A program made the position numbers and the translations under genes. A stretch of 64,000 nt of DNA from Moniliella sp. 'wahieum' (lineage: Eukaryota > Basidiomycota > Moniliellomycetes > Moniliellales > Moniliellaceae). The notes beneath the pieces are model-generated. The model was not told where the DNA came from, searched no databases, and was given only the letters and a program-made list of their open reading frames with translations. The stretch lies in assembly GCA_003971905.1 (NCBI GenBank), contig RSEE01000121.1, positions 102,894-166,893 of the forward strand, in the 5' to 3' direction. Numbering within the stretch: the first letter of the stretch is position 1; the number at the start of each line of letters is the position of its first letter. This document shows, piece by piece, positions 11,901 to 22,879 of the stretch.

Positions 11901-12096
11901 TACCGGTACCGGTGGCGGTGTCGGTGGCAGTATCGGTGGCAGTGGGAGTCCGCGTCACGTGCCTGGCTGCCGCCGTGCCCGTGCCTGCTGTCCAGGCGCA
12001 TGGCTACCCCCGCGCGCGTCCGCGCACCGCCCTCGGTGCTCCGCCGGACCACCCCCCAAGCATATCGCGACGATTGAGCGGTTGTTGGAGGTGTGA
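8903..12096 (+). CDS. Pumilio/PUF RNA-binding protein with eight repeats
   Basis: A cytoplasmic post-transcriptional repressor that binds 3' UTRs. Residues 1 to about 400 are low-complexity Pro/Ala/Ser then Gly-rich sequence; the PUF domain runs about 10140-11520. All eight repeats can be seen, with base-contact residues S/Q (repeat 1), NYQ (2), CRQ (3), NHQ (4), CRQ (5), NYQ (6), SNE (7) and NYQ (8). This is the human PUM1 code, predicting a UGUAUAUA-type site. One intron, 10335-10434, falls inside FGNY/VIQKLL. An insertion of about 70 residues separates repeats 7 and 8. A GGAACC hexanucleotide tract (11641-11683) encodes a Gly-Thr run after repeat 8. The frame changes near 9850, 10200, 10800, 11050, 11440 and 11800; the tail KHIATIERLLEV fits the family's end. 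ATG 8843 is an alternative start. Confidence 0.92.
10335..10434 (+). other. Intron in the PUF gene
   Basis: GTATGT donor and GGCAG acceptor; 100 bases. Removing it joins TTTGGAAACTAT to GTCATTCAAAAG and restores the repeat-2 contact motif NY..Q. Confidence 0.9.
11641..11683 (+). repeat. GGAACC hexanucleotide repeat inside PUF coding region
   Basis: Seven tandem copies of ACCGGA/GGAACC; in frame they give an alternating Gly-Thr run. Prone to slippage. Confidence 0.9.
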
Positions 12097-12393
12097 GATG
12101 CGACATCGACATTGGACATGGGACATGCGAGGTGGAGGGTTGACCCCTCGCTTGCCCTGTAGGCCGTTTGAGCAAGGCTTGGAATGATCTTCTCCCCCTT
12201 GTTCGGCTGGTCTCTCTATTCCCTTTTCCGTTTCCTTTTCCTTTTCATTTCCCGTTCCCTTTCCGTTTCCTTTCCTTTTTTCTCTTCTCTTCTCTTGTTT
12301 TTGTGGTTGGGTCCAGCGGGTGGATCCGCGTTGGTGCAGCCCGTCCCGATCCCCCCGTTTTGCGCTCCTCTCCGCCCTCCGTCCCCGCCTCTT

Positions 12394-12450
12394 TCCCCCG
12401 GTTTTTCCCCCCGATTTTCTCCCCCGATTTTCTCCCCCGATTTTCCCCCC
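12394..12450 (+). repeat. CCCCCGATTTTCT tandem repeat in a pyrimidine tract
   Basis: Three to four copies of a 12-14 base unit within about 350 bases of nearly uninterrupted pyrimidine on the plus strand. Confidence 0.8.
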
Positions 12451-12620
12451 TCTTCTCTCCCCCGTTTCTTCCCGTCGCCCCCCTCCCCGTTTGCTTACCA
12501 TTGATCTCTCCTCTCTCCTGCATCGGGTTTCCATGGATAAGAAAGATTAGATTATAGCAATCGTGAGGGACGCTTTTTTTTGCTCTTTGACTCCCTTGCT
12601 CCCAGTTGCTCTTGCCTTTC

Positions 12621-12671
12621 CGTACCGTACCGTACCGGGTCGTACCGTACCGTACCGGGTCGTACCGTACC
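12621..12671 (+). repeat. CGTAC pentanucleotide repeat
   Basis: CGTACCGTACCGTACCGGGT is repeated twice with a third partial copy; a 20-base higher-order unit of pentamers. Confidence 0.85.
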
Positions 12672-14272
12672 TTCTGGTCCCTTATCCTATCCCCCCTCGC
12701 ACTCTCCGCTTTCCCAATCTCTTTTCTGCTTGGCTTTCCTCTTTTCGGGAGATCGCATTCGTTCGCCCAACGTTGACCGTTGACCGTTGACCGTTGACCG
12801 TTGCACGTTGATCCCCCATATCTCTTGCACCCCATGTCCCATGTCCCAGTCTCAGTCCCAGTCCATCTCCTGTCGTTTTCAGTCCCATCTGTCCACCCAC
12901 CCGTCGGATCGACAGGTGGATCTTATCTCCCCCTCCCCCCTTCAAAAATCCCCGCCCATCTCTTCTCGTAGTGCGCGCGCAGGACGCAGACGAACGAACG
13001 AGTATAAGCAGAGAGGTTCCCATGCCGCCTCGTCGGATCCAGAACCGGTTCCCAGTGACAAACAGTCCTCGGCACCAGGATACACTTCTCTCCTCCGTAG
13101 TAACGCATGATGCAATACCCTCTTCCCCCTTCACCGTCACCAACTTTCAACCGTCGTCAAGCTTCAAGCTTCGAGCTTCGTCCCCCCCCCCCCCCGCCGC
13201 GACTTGGTGTGGCACCAAGTCGTAGCCTGTGGTGCTCGGTGGGTGGGGAGCTCAGGGCAAGGCACAGGCGGCCAGGTAGAGTTGTCGTTATACCGTGACG
13301 AGCCCGCGCGCGCCCGCGCGCATCCCACTGATGGCCCGCGAAGACGTGCGACAGGGGTACCTTAAGTTGAATCGGTACCCAGTAACTGCGCGGGTCAGGA
13401 GGTCGGCTCCAGTGACGCGGTGACGAGTGACTAGTGGCTAGAGGCCACAGTTCACTGAGTGACCTGGGGCTAGTTTGACTAGCTTGAAGCTTGAAGCTTC
13501 GAGTGACTATGAGTGACTATGAGTGACTAGTGACTGATCAAGTGATCCACCAAGTGACCGAGGACAGGGACCACCTCTCTACGCCACCCCTGGCCAGCCA
13601 CTCCTTTTGCTCGTCGCCCTTATACCTCCTGTGATCAAGCGGGCAGGCGGTTAATAGGCGGTCACCGGCCAGGAGTGGGACGGGGCACCGTATCATTATG
13701 GACGCTGTTTCGACCCCAAAGGAAACCTTGACAGAGCCAGGATGGTCACAATAATGATTCTCTCCTCTTCTCGTCTTCACTATTCAATTTCCCTTTTCTT
13801 GCCTCAGATCTCAGATGTGTGTGCAGGTCTACGACGGTCGATTGATCAGTTGTCTTTCGACGTTCGACTATCGACGTTCGACATTCACGCCATCCATTCT
13901 TCCTTGATTGACTTGAAGTGATCTCCCTCTCTATCCGTGGCATGGTGAAAGTTACAATGCTCTCTGGGGATCGTGGATCGCATTTGGGAAGAAGGACCGA
14001 GACACGGACACCGAAGAGACACGTACCGTGAACACGAGGCCAGAACAAACAAGTCTCTGTCCACGCCCCAACAGGCCTCTCCGATCTCCCTCTCACCACT
14101 GCACGTCCCACCAGGGTTAGTTCCACCTGCTGCTTCCAGCCGATGAGTTCGGATGGGATGACGGTGAAAGAGGAGGGATGTGGAGGATGTGGTTGGTCGA
14201 GGATGGATGAATAATTGCCGCCACCAGCGACCACAGTGAAGCTAGTGACGGATGGGGAAGTGTGACGTGAGA

Positions 14273-14277
14273 CGTGT
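14273..14277. repeat. Left target-site duplication of Copia element
   Basis: CGTGT directly precedes the 5' LTR and is repeated directly after the 3' LTR at 19729-19733. Confidence 0.9.
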
Positions 14278-14535
14278 TGTTGACCGGGAGGTCCGAGGGC
14301 CAATCACCTCTAAGCCACATTGACCTGGTCCCTTCTCACACATCAAACGCGCTGAACGCGCATTCGATCGGACTCGCTCGGGCCTCAGACTGGTCTAGCG
14401 CCCGAGCCGTTTCTTCTCCTTCTTCTTCTTCTTCTCCTTTTCTTCCTGTCCTGGGCCTAGTCCCGCATCCTGTCTTCGAACGATCACCTTCAGCCTCTGT
14501 TGTCCATCAGATTTGCTGGGAGACGTAGGCCAATA
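14278..14535 (+). repeat. 5' LTR of Copia element
   Basis: 258 bases starting TGTTGACCGGG and ending GGCCAATA. It matches the 3' LTR across its length except for a one-base homopolymer difference and one CTT repeat unit. Confidence 0.95.
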
Positions 14536-14776
14536 GAGTTACAATCTGAAAAGCTCTCTGGTCTCTCCCTAACAAGAAAAAAAAAGGGGGAAACCCGCCC
14601 TACCCAACCCCCAGCGACACAGAGCTGAAAGCCGAGCCCTCGGCGCCAAACGCCCAATCCTCCGCAACCCACTCATTCGCCTCCCGGCGCCACTCATTCG
14701 CCTCCCGGCGCAACCCACTCATTCGCCCCCCGGCACAACCCACCGTCCAAACTACAACACCCCATTCACTGCAAAC

Positions 14777-15933
14777 ATGGAGACTCGCTCACAAACATCC
14801 CTTACCACCAAACGGAGAGAAGCTATGGAGCGCCTCTGTGGACAAGTGCAAAGTACATCAAGCGAGGTATCCCATTCGACCTGAGACAAGAATCCGAACA
14901 GGAGGTACAAACGTACAGGCCAGACATTCTCAACAACAAAATTGATTTCCTCAAGCCCACAACAAACGAGGAAGCCATACAGGCGGAGGCAATCAAACTT
15001 CGACTCGCCGTGCTCTCAAAATGGGACGAAGCAGACCAAGACGAGGAAAAGGCAACGAAAAAAACCAAAGCTCCCCTTCCCGAAGGTATCAACCAGAGCA
15101 TCAACAAGCTGAGTAGTCGGATTAACAGCCAACGGCTGGGCTGGTCACATCGCGACATCACGGATGCGCGCCGATTCTCACGCAACATGGACATCCTGCA
15201 GATGGAACTACGCGCCATCCAACCCACCCTTTCGGAAGAAATACTCTACAAGGGTAAGAGGGCAGTCGGATACGACAAGGAACTCGATGCAGCCATGATG
15301 GGTCTGGTGAGACAGGCTCTCCCTTACAGCGCTCAGGAAGACCTCGCTCATCTAGAGATTCCGCCCAAGACTACGCAGGATCTCATCTCCATGCTCATGG
15401 ACAAGTTCGGTAAGCCGGACGCTGACATGGCACGGGCCAACATGTACAAAATGTGCACCAGCAAACAAGGCACCATGTCGGGACCGGAATGGCTGTGTTC
15501 CATGGACGAGACACGGAAAAGCATACACCTTTCGAGTCCCATATCGGACGAGCTCTACCGCCTCATGCTCCTGGGTGGTATCAACAACAAAAGCATCGCC
15601 ATCCAGCTGCATGACAAGGACTACCTGGCGGTTCGAGAGGGAATCTGGGCAACGCCCAGCTCGAGACCCTCCAACAGCAACACCCATGCCCAACCCGCCA
15701 CAAATAAGAATCCGAACCCGTCGAACGGTGGAAGCAACGCGGCAAGCGGGGGAAAGAGCTCTGGCGGGGGATACAATCGCCAACCCTGGCGCCCCAACCA
15801 ATCGGACACTCCCACCCGTCCCATTCGAAACCCCAGTCGTCAAAAAGAAGAAGGACGAGCAAACGTCGCAGCTACGACCGAGTTCCAGGACGAAGGAGCC
15901 GGAGAGAATTCAGTCGGACTCCTGGACTTCTAG
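14777..15933 (+). CDS. Copia Gag-like protein
   Basis: The structural capsid protein of the retrotransposon. From 15010 the frame is continuous and contains a Gag-like core (about 15120-15640; YRLMLLGGI and LISMLMDKFGKPDADMARA blocks) followed by an Asn/Ser/Gly-rich tail. Upstream to 14777 (METRSQTS) a frame change near 14850 is needed. No CCHC zinc knuckle was seen. It ends in a UAG at 15931-15933, and the same frame carries on directly into the protease region, so Gag-Pol could be made by stop readthrough, or the UAG could be a mutation. Confidence 0.8.
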
Positions 15934-18900
15934 GAACTCGGGAGCGATCTGGGTGAAGATATTCGAGCACTTTATGACAGCGGCGCCTTCCCGACCATAT
16001 GGAAGGACCGTGGCGTATTCAAAACGATGCGCCAATGCGACGACTTAATAGAGCTTGCAAATGGAAAGCACATCCGGGCTGAGGGCCATGGAACGTGCTC
16101 CTTCCGCCTGTGCTGTAGGGGGAAAGAATATATTACAGTTGAACTCCATGACTGCCTATATGTCCCCTCCTTCCGCTCAAACCTCATTAGCGTCGCCCAC
16201 CTGTCAAACGCCGGATATGCATCCTGGTTCGCTCCAAACCGCAAGGGCATATGGTTGAAACCCCCGGAGACAACCAAACGTACCACAACATCGCGAGCAG
16301 CAAATACGAAATCCGTATACTGAAAGCCCCTTCCACTCCGCGCGCTGCTCCACACAAATCCCAAGCCATGGCAGCCACACCCATCCAATCAACTTTCCAA
16401 TCCGACCAAATCGCTAGAGAACACGTTAGAAAGGCGCACGAACGATGGAATCATGCCGCCCTCGATTCTTCCCTGGCTGACTGCATCCTCCCCCCCGGGG
16501 GCGAAGGTAACCGCAAACCAATTAGCTCGGGCACGTCGAGCGGGTTGGGAATGTCCAATCTGCAATAAGGCACTCGCCACCGCTCCAAGCCACCCAGGAC
16601 GAGCGCGACCCAGCATCTCCACACCCCTTCGAGGTGTTGCATGCGGATGTCGTTGACCTGCCACGCATAACGGGGGCAGGACACGGCTTTGCCCTGGTGG
16701 CCGTGGACGATTACACCCGATACACTTTCACCGTACCTCTGGCCACGAAGGGGACTGCTACGAGGGAGCTCCGCAACCTCATTGTCCGCGAACAGCGACG
16801 CGCTCCCGACCGGCTCCTCCGTATTCTCAAAACAGACAATGCACCGGAGCTCACGAGCGTGCTGCGTCCCTTCCTTGACAATGAGGGAATTACCGCGGAA
16901 ACGACCATTCCCGGCCAGAGCCAATCAAACGGGGTCGCAGAGCGGGCCATCAGAAGCATCACCACCAGAGCGAGACAGCTCATCCTCGCCAGCGGACTTC
17001 CGACCGCAGGATGGTGGCAGCACGCGCTACACAGCGCCCGCTTCACACACAACCTCATGGCACCCACTCCTCATCCCGAAGGTGAAAAGTCACGGTACGA
17101 GCGATATAAGGGGCACCCTTACCCGATGCCGATGCACCCTTTCGGAATCCTTGCTTACCTGCATGTCCCCTCCACACAGCGCGACAACAAAATGAGCGCC
17201 CGGGCGGAGGAAGCAATGCTGATTCGGGTACGACCATACCAGAGGAAGCAAGGGCTGGCTGTTCTGTGTGTATGACCAGTCCACATCGGCTTTCCGCCCA
17301 CGATGGGCAAAGCCGTACAAGTGGGGCACAACGATGTACCCTGCTGTGTTCCCCATGCGTTTTGCTACTGACATCTCCACTCGACCGCCGCAACAAATCC
17401 AACCGACCCACCCGACCGATCCGACTCCAACAGAAAACTTTAAAAACCAAGCACACCAAGAAAACCCTACAAATATGACCGCAGCAACAACAGACTCGAC
17501 ACCAGACTCGGAACCCACCCCTAACACCACCTCCACTCCCACCCCACCCTAACCCCATCCCCACAACCCCCCGCCGCTACCCCACACGGGCGAGGCCACC
17601 CCCCGGGTCCCCCTGGATCTCGCCACCCTACCCATTGCCGACAATCCGGCCGACACCGACTACCATGCCCACGCAGGCAGAACCCTGGCACCCAATCAGG
17701 GACCAAGCCTGTACCAGCTACCAGGATAGCCACCAAACACACCCCATGCAAGGCCTGGCACACCCTCTACCCGACACATCCTTACCACCCTTCCTGGATG
17801 GCGTCGTCCCGCCCGACCACACTGCCATGTCCGCACTGGCCCACCGGGGCGCTCATCCCCCAGTCCAATTCACCAAGGACGGCGTTCCCTTGGCACCAAA
17901 AACGATCAAAGGATTGGAACAACACCCTGCATTCGAGCGTGTTTTACAAGCGATGGAGGAAGAAATCACAACCCTTAACAACTTTGACACGTACGAATGT
18001 GTGCATGCCCCACCGGTGCACAGATATCTCGGACTCTGGCGCATCACTACTAAGACGGACGCAGATGGAAACTTCCTCCGCTACCGAGCCCGCTGGGTGG
18101 CAGGCGGCCACCTCCAGTCCGCGGACACGTGGGGACAAACCTTCGCCCCTGCAGTTCGTACTCCGGCCATCCTCACCCTCATCGTCTTGGCCGAAAAGTA
18201 TGGACTTCAAATGTTTTCTGCCGACGTAAACTCGGCCTACCTAAATGCCCCATTGCAGGAGCAAATTTACATGCGGCCGCCCCCGTATTTCCCGCTCCTG
18301 CAGGCATGGTATGGCGCCTGAAGAAGAGTCTGTACGGCCTCCACCAATCCGGGGCAAACTGGGCCGGATACATCCGCGACCTTCTATGCCTCCGCCTCGG
18401 ATTCATTCGGAGCCTCACAGAGCCTTGCCTTTTCATTCGTACCAGCAAGAAATGCGGAACGATCATGCTGGCGGTGCACACCGACGACCTGGCTATTGCA
18501 TGCACATCGCATGCCGCATATGAGACGTTCCTTGCCAAGATCAACACCCACATCAAAGTGCGGGGAAATGGGCCCCTGCACTACCACCTTGGATGTCAAT
18601 ACGACCGCATCGCCGGAAATCTTTACCTCTCTCAACCCAAATTCATCGAGGAAACGGCGGAAAAGTATGGTCTCGCAGGACCAAAGGTGCGCCACTTACC
18701 TCACCCCACCACATGATTCCAGCCAGAACAGACCCCGAGCCCCCTGCCACACCCCTTGAACGAAAGGATTATCAGGCCAAGATCGGGTCCGGCCTGTGGG
18801 CCGCACGCATGGGTCGCCCCGACGCCCTCTTTGGCGTTTCCGCTCTGAGCCGGTCCACTGCAGACCCATCCCGAGCCCACCGTGCTGCTGCGTCCGACTT

Positions 18901-19471
18901 CATCCGCTACCTGTACGGGACGAGGAACTACGGCCTACGCCTCACCCCCATCCCAGACGCACCAGCCCTGGCACTATACACCGACTCGGACCTAGCGGGG
19001 GATCCCGAAGAGGCACGCTCCACATCGGGATGCATCCTTTACGTATACGGCGTCCCTGTTTCCTGGCGATCCTTACGACAACCCAAGAGCGTCAACAACA
19101 CGGCCGCTGCCGAATACACGGCCGGGTTTGACGGGCTAGTCGACGCCAACTATGTCAAGAACATATTAATCGAGTTGAGTGCCATTGCTGAAGACGAACC
19201 CATTCATTGGTACTGCGACAAACACAGCTATCTCTCTCTCTCAAAAAGAGGGCAGTACCGGAAAGATCCGGGAACTACGCATCCGATTCCACAATGTACG
19301 ACAACATGTGGCATCAGGCGAGACCATCCCCCACCATGTGGCCGGCATCGACAACCAGGCCGACATCATCACCAAACCCGTTGGCAGACCCGTCCTCCTC
19401 AAGCAGCTCCCGAAGCTTCTCATCGAAGACCTCGACCAACTCAAGCGTAGCCTAGAGCCTCTGGCCAGCGG
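15934..19471 (+). pseudogene. Copia Pol (protease, integrase, RT, RNase H), frame-broken
   Basis: Protease: LYDSGAF (about 15970) with the DSG active site. Gag-pre-integrase: HERWNHAAL and CPICNKA (about 16436-16575) as the zinc-binding part. Integrase core 16620-17270 with the DDE triad in HADVVD, TDNAPEL and GVAERAIR. Reverse transcriptase about 17840-18700 with SADVNSAYLNAPL and an HTDDL catalytic box where Copia usually has YVDDL. RNase H about 18980-19400 with YTDSDLAGD, STSG and AEYTAG. Frames change near 16260, 16480, 16600, 17240, 17600, 18300, 18700 and 19215. Whether the element is truly dead cannot be decided because nearby host genes show similar breaks. Confidence 0.85.
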
Positions 19472-19474
19472 GGG

Positions 19475-19728
19475 TGTTGACGGGAGGTCCGAGGGCCAAT
19501 CACCTCTAAGCCACATTGACCTGGTCCCTTCTCACACATCAAACGCGCTGAACGCGCATTCGATCGGACTCGCTCGGGCCTCAGACTGGTCTAGCGCCCG
19601 AGCCGTTTCTTCTCCTTCTTCTTCTTCTCCTTTTCTTCCTGTCCTGGGCCTAGTCCCGCATCCTGTCTTCGAACGATCACCTTCAGCCTCTGTTGTCCAT
19701 CAGATTTGCTGGGAGACGTAGGCCAATA
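19475..19728 (+). repeat. 3' LTR of Copia element
   Basis: 254 bases starting TGTTGACGGG and ending GGCCAATA, followed by the CGTGT target duplication at 19729-19733. Confidence 0.95.
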
Positions 19729-19733
19729 CGTGT
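19729..19733. repeat. Right target-site duplication of Copia element
   Basis: CGTGT, identical to 14273-14277. Confidence 0.9.
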
Positions 19734-20778
19734 GACATGTGACATGGGATGGACATCGCATGGGTGCGCAGCAACAGGCCGAAAGCGGGCTGGCTAGCTG
19801 GCCAGGCACCCAGGGAGCGGTAGGTGGCTCCCGCACAAAGAGGCCGCGGCTGTCAGCGGCTGGCGCAGGGCGAGGGGGGGGAGGTGCCTGGGCGCGGACG
19901 GGGACAGTGTCCTTGGCAGGCCGGCGGGGGGGAGAGAGCGGCGGCAGGTGGCAGGGCGGGCAATCGGACAAATGGAGAAAACTTGACTGATGGCACGGGC
20001 TATCGCAGATCGAAGGGGATGTCGGATGGAGCTATCGTATCTCGGCGCTCGACTATCGCAGCCACGCGGGGGAGCGCGTGATTGAGATTGCGATCATCGA
20101 TCATGCATCATGGGCGCATGGGCGACTAGGAGAGCCTGCGAGTGCGCGGGGTACAGCCTGGTACAGCCTGGTGTGCTGAGCGCTGACCAAGCGCACTCGG
20201 CCCTCGCAAACGGCAGCCAGCTGTGCGCCGGGAAACTGCCAGCGCTGCTGCGACGCATGAGCGAGCGCGCATGGTGCATGATGCGGGGATCCGGAGCGCT
20301 TGATAGCCGCCCCCCCGCACGGCAGCACCCACGCTGTGCCAGCCACTATCGCTGGTTCAGATACGCAGCCCGCGCAGCGCCATGTGCGGCTAAATAGTAG
20401 CGCCGTCGCACGCCGGGCGCAGGGGCGCAGGGGCACAGTCACTCCGCTGCAGGAACCATCACGTATCGCGCGCTGCGCCAGTGCCGGAATCTCGATCGCT
20501 GAGAATCATTAATCAGGCCCTGGTTTAAACATGAATCGACTAATCATTAATCAGTGGGTTGCGTCTCAGGCACACCAGCCCACACCCGCCCCTCGCGAGC
20601 AGACGCAGATAGCCATAGTCGAGAGCAAAACTCCGACAACTGAGGGGGCGCGAGAGGGGGTGGGGCCGTGGCGCCCCCTGGGACCAGACAGGCTTAAGTA
20701 CGCTCTCCATCTCCCTCGTCCTTTGCTCTCGCCCTTCCCGTCTCCTCCGCCCACCTCGCCGCCGCCTCCCTCTTCGCC
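19734..20778. other. Promoter-side spacer of permease gene
   Basis: No coding signal. It carries repeated GATCATCGATCATGCATCAT-type words (20088-20112), a TGCATGATGC copy at 20274 and a short direct repeat GTACAGCCTG at 20151 and 20161. A pyrimidine-rich tract (20700-20778) leads into the permease ATG. Confidence 0.5.
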
Positions 20779-22529
20779 ATGGCGTCTGCTGAAAAGTCGA
20801 CCACGAGCCTCTCGGACCTGGGCAAGGACCTGCCCGCCAGCCACGGCGCCGCCGTCGGCAAGCCCCAGATCGCCGTCCAGCCCTTTGACCAGTCGGTGGG
20901 CGCGGACGATGCGGACGCCGACCTGGCCCGCATGGGGTACGAGCCCCAGCTCAAACGCTCCCTCGGCATGGGCGCCATCCTGGGCTTGTCCTTCAGCATC
21001 ATTGCCGCGCCCTTTGGTATCTCCACATCGGCCGTCTACTCGTTGACCAATGGTGAGCACCCCGTTCCCTCATGTGCTTTTTTGTGCCACCTCGTCTTGG
21101 GCCCCCCTGCTGACACCCAGCGCCGCTTTCCTTCTTCGTTTGTGCTTGGTTCCTAGGCGGCCCCGTGACCATGCTCTGGGGCTGGGTCTTTGTCTCGCTC
21201 ATCTCGGTCTGCATTGGCCGCCTCTCTGGCAGAGATCTGCTCGCAAGTGCCGTCGGCCGGGGGCGTGTATGTCTGGTCGAGTTACCTGGCACCCAAGGGC
21301 TACGCGCGTCCCATCAGCTGGCTCGTGGGCTGGATCAATGTCGCCGCCAACATTTGCCTTGCTTTGTCCATTCTCTTTGGCGGTGCCCAACTCATCCTCG
21401 CTGGCATCTCCATCTTCCGCGATAACCAATGGGCGCCCGAGTCGTGGCATGTGATCACCATGTTCTTTGCCTGTGTCTTGGTCGCGGCGCTGGTCAACCT
21501 GTTTGGCGTCAAGTACAACTACCTCGAAGCGCTCAACACGGCCTCGATCTACTGGGGCGGCGCTAGCTGCATCTCTTCTCATCACGCTCCTCGTCATGGC
21601 CCCGCACCGCAACAGCGGCGCCTACGTCTTTGGTGGCTGGGTCAACAGTTCCGGCTGGCCCGACGGCTGGAGCTTCTTTGTGGGCCTGCTCCAGGCCGGG
21701 TACACCTTGACGGGGTACGGCACGGTAGCCAGTTTGTGTGAAGAGTCGCGTAACCCGCGGACCGAGGTACCGCGCGCGATTGTCGGTAGTGTCTTGGCCG
21801 CCTCACTCTCCGGCTTGGTCTACATTATTCCCGTCCTCTTTGTTCTGCCCAGCATCAACGACGTGTTGGCCGCCGCCGCGGGCGAACCGATCGCCGTTGT
21901 GTTTTACACCGCCACCGGAGGCAAGAGCGGCGGGTTTGGCCTCCTCTTCCTCTTGCTTGGCATCTTCTTTTTGCTGGCGTAGGTTCTCTCACCGTCGCCC
22001 TCCGCGCCGTCTGGTCCTTCTCCCGCGACGGTGGCATTCCCGGCCACAAGTACTGGAGCCAGGTGAACCAGACCTTCGACTTGCCTGTCAATGCGATGAT
22101 CTTGACGTCGATTGTGATTGCCGCACTGGCGTGATCTACGAAGGCGCCAGCGCCGCATTCAATGCGTTTACCGGATCCGCCACCATCTTGCTTTCTCTCT
22201 CCTACGCCATTCCCATTTGCATGTCCCTGGTCCAACGCAGGGTCAAGCTGGCCAATGCGCCCTACAGCCTCGGTGCGTTTGGTTGGTTTGCCAACATTGT
22301 CACCTTTGTCTGGATCATCCTTGCCATTGTCATCTTCTCCTGCCCGACCACGAAGGAGGTCACGCCAAGCACGATGAACTATGCCATTGTCGTCTCGGCA
22401 TTTGTGGTGGTGTGTGCGGCGGGCTACTGGCTGGTCGGGCGCAAGACCTACCGCGGCCCAGTGGGCGCCATGCAAGAGGATGAGATGGAGGACTTTGCCT
22501 CGCATGAGTCCAAGCCCATGGCTGCATAA
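20779..22529 (+). CDS. Amino-acid/GABA or choline permease, APC superfamily
   Basis: A plasma- or vacuolar-membrane permease of the fungal amino acid/choline transporter family (relatives: Uga4, Hnm1). A polar cytoplasmic N-terminus of about 65 residues is followed by about 12 hydrophobic segments. Family blocks visible are GGPVTMLWGW, AEICSQVPSAGGVYVWSSY, SFSRDGGIPGHKYW and NAFTGSATILLSLSYAIP. One intron, 21053-21156 (GTGAGC…CCTAG), interrupts the Gly of NGG. Frames change near 21218 (a GGGG probably read as GG), 21565, 21980 and 22133. The substrate cannot be told from sequence. The start at 20779 sits in a CGCCATGG context and is the first in-frame ATG. The C-terminus is short and acidic (DEMEDF). 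Confidence 0.88.
21053..21156 (+). other. Intron in the permease gene
   Basis: GTGAGC donor, TCCTAG acceptor, 104 bases; splicing restores the NGGPVTMLWGW block. Confidence 0.85.
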
Positions 22530-22879
22530 GAGCCAACAAGGACACCCCCCCCCCCATTCCCTCACTTTCTCCCTGTTGACCCAGGTGCCCTGTCGATACC
22601 TTCCAACCTCTTACGATCCTTTTCCATCGTTGTACCACTAATCTATCAATCCGACTGGACTGCCATCCCCCGCAATCCAATGTGAAAACACGTCACTTGG
22701 CACGATCGCAACCCTTCTTTCCAGGGTAGAGTGGGCCTATGATGCAAACAGGTCACAAGGAGAAAAAGAAAAGTAGTAATAGCAACGCATGCAAACGCCT
22801 TGGGAGTTGGGAGATAGGGAGAGCTGGAATGCCATAGCGAGTGAGTTGAGGTACCTGGCCCAGCAGTTACATGCTACAG
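22530..22879. other. Convergent 3' spacer between permease and ATP11
   Basis: 350 bases between two convergent stop codons. Contains a nine-base C run and A/T-rich stretches suitable for 3' ends; nothing else seen. Confidence 0.6.

Larger units (their letters stand above)
12097..14272. other. Gene-free spacer with many simple repeats
   Basis: No gene is supported on either strand. From 12190 to 12560 the plus strand is almost pure pyrimidine, with CCCCCGATTTTCT copies at 12394-12450. CGTAC pentamers lie at 12621-12671 and GTTGACC heptamers at 12771-12802. A 13-base C run is near 13183. 13420-13560 contains many TGACT/AGTCA half-sites. Minus-strand frames at 13746-14303 lack conserved features. 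Confidence 0.6.
14278..19728 (+). mobile_element. Ty1/Copia LTR retrotransposon, nearly intact
   Basis: A complete element of 5.45 kb. It has two LTRs (14278-14535 and 19475-19728), a 5-base target duplication CGTGT, a gag-like frame (14777-15933) and a pol region in Copia order: protease, integrase, reverse transcriptase, RNase H. The integrase-before-RT order identifies Copia rather than Gypsy. The LTRs differ only by one C in a C run and one CTT unit, so insertion is recent. LTR ends are TGTTG…CAATA, close to the usual TGTTG…CAACA. A purine-rich AGCGGGGG stretch precedes the 3' LTR as a possible polypurine tract; no classic initiator-Met primer site was recognised after the 5' LTR. Pol is broken by frame changes like those in the host genes. 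Confidence 0.93.
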
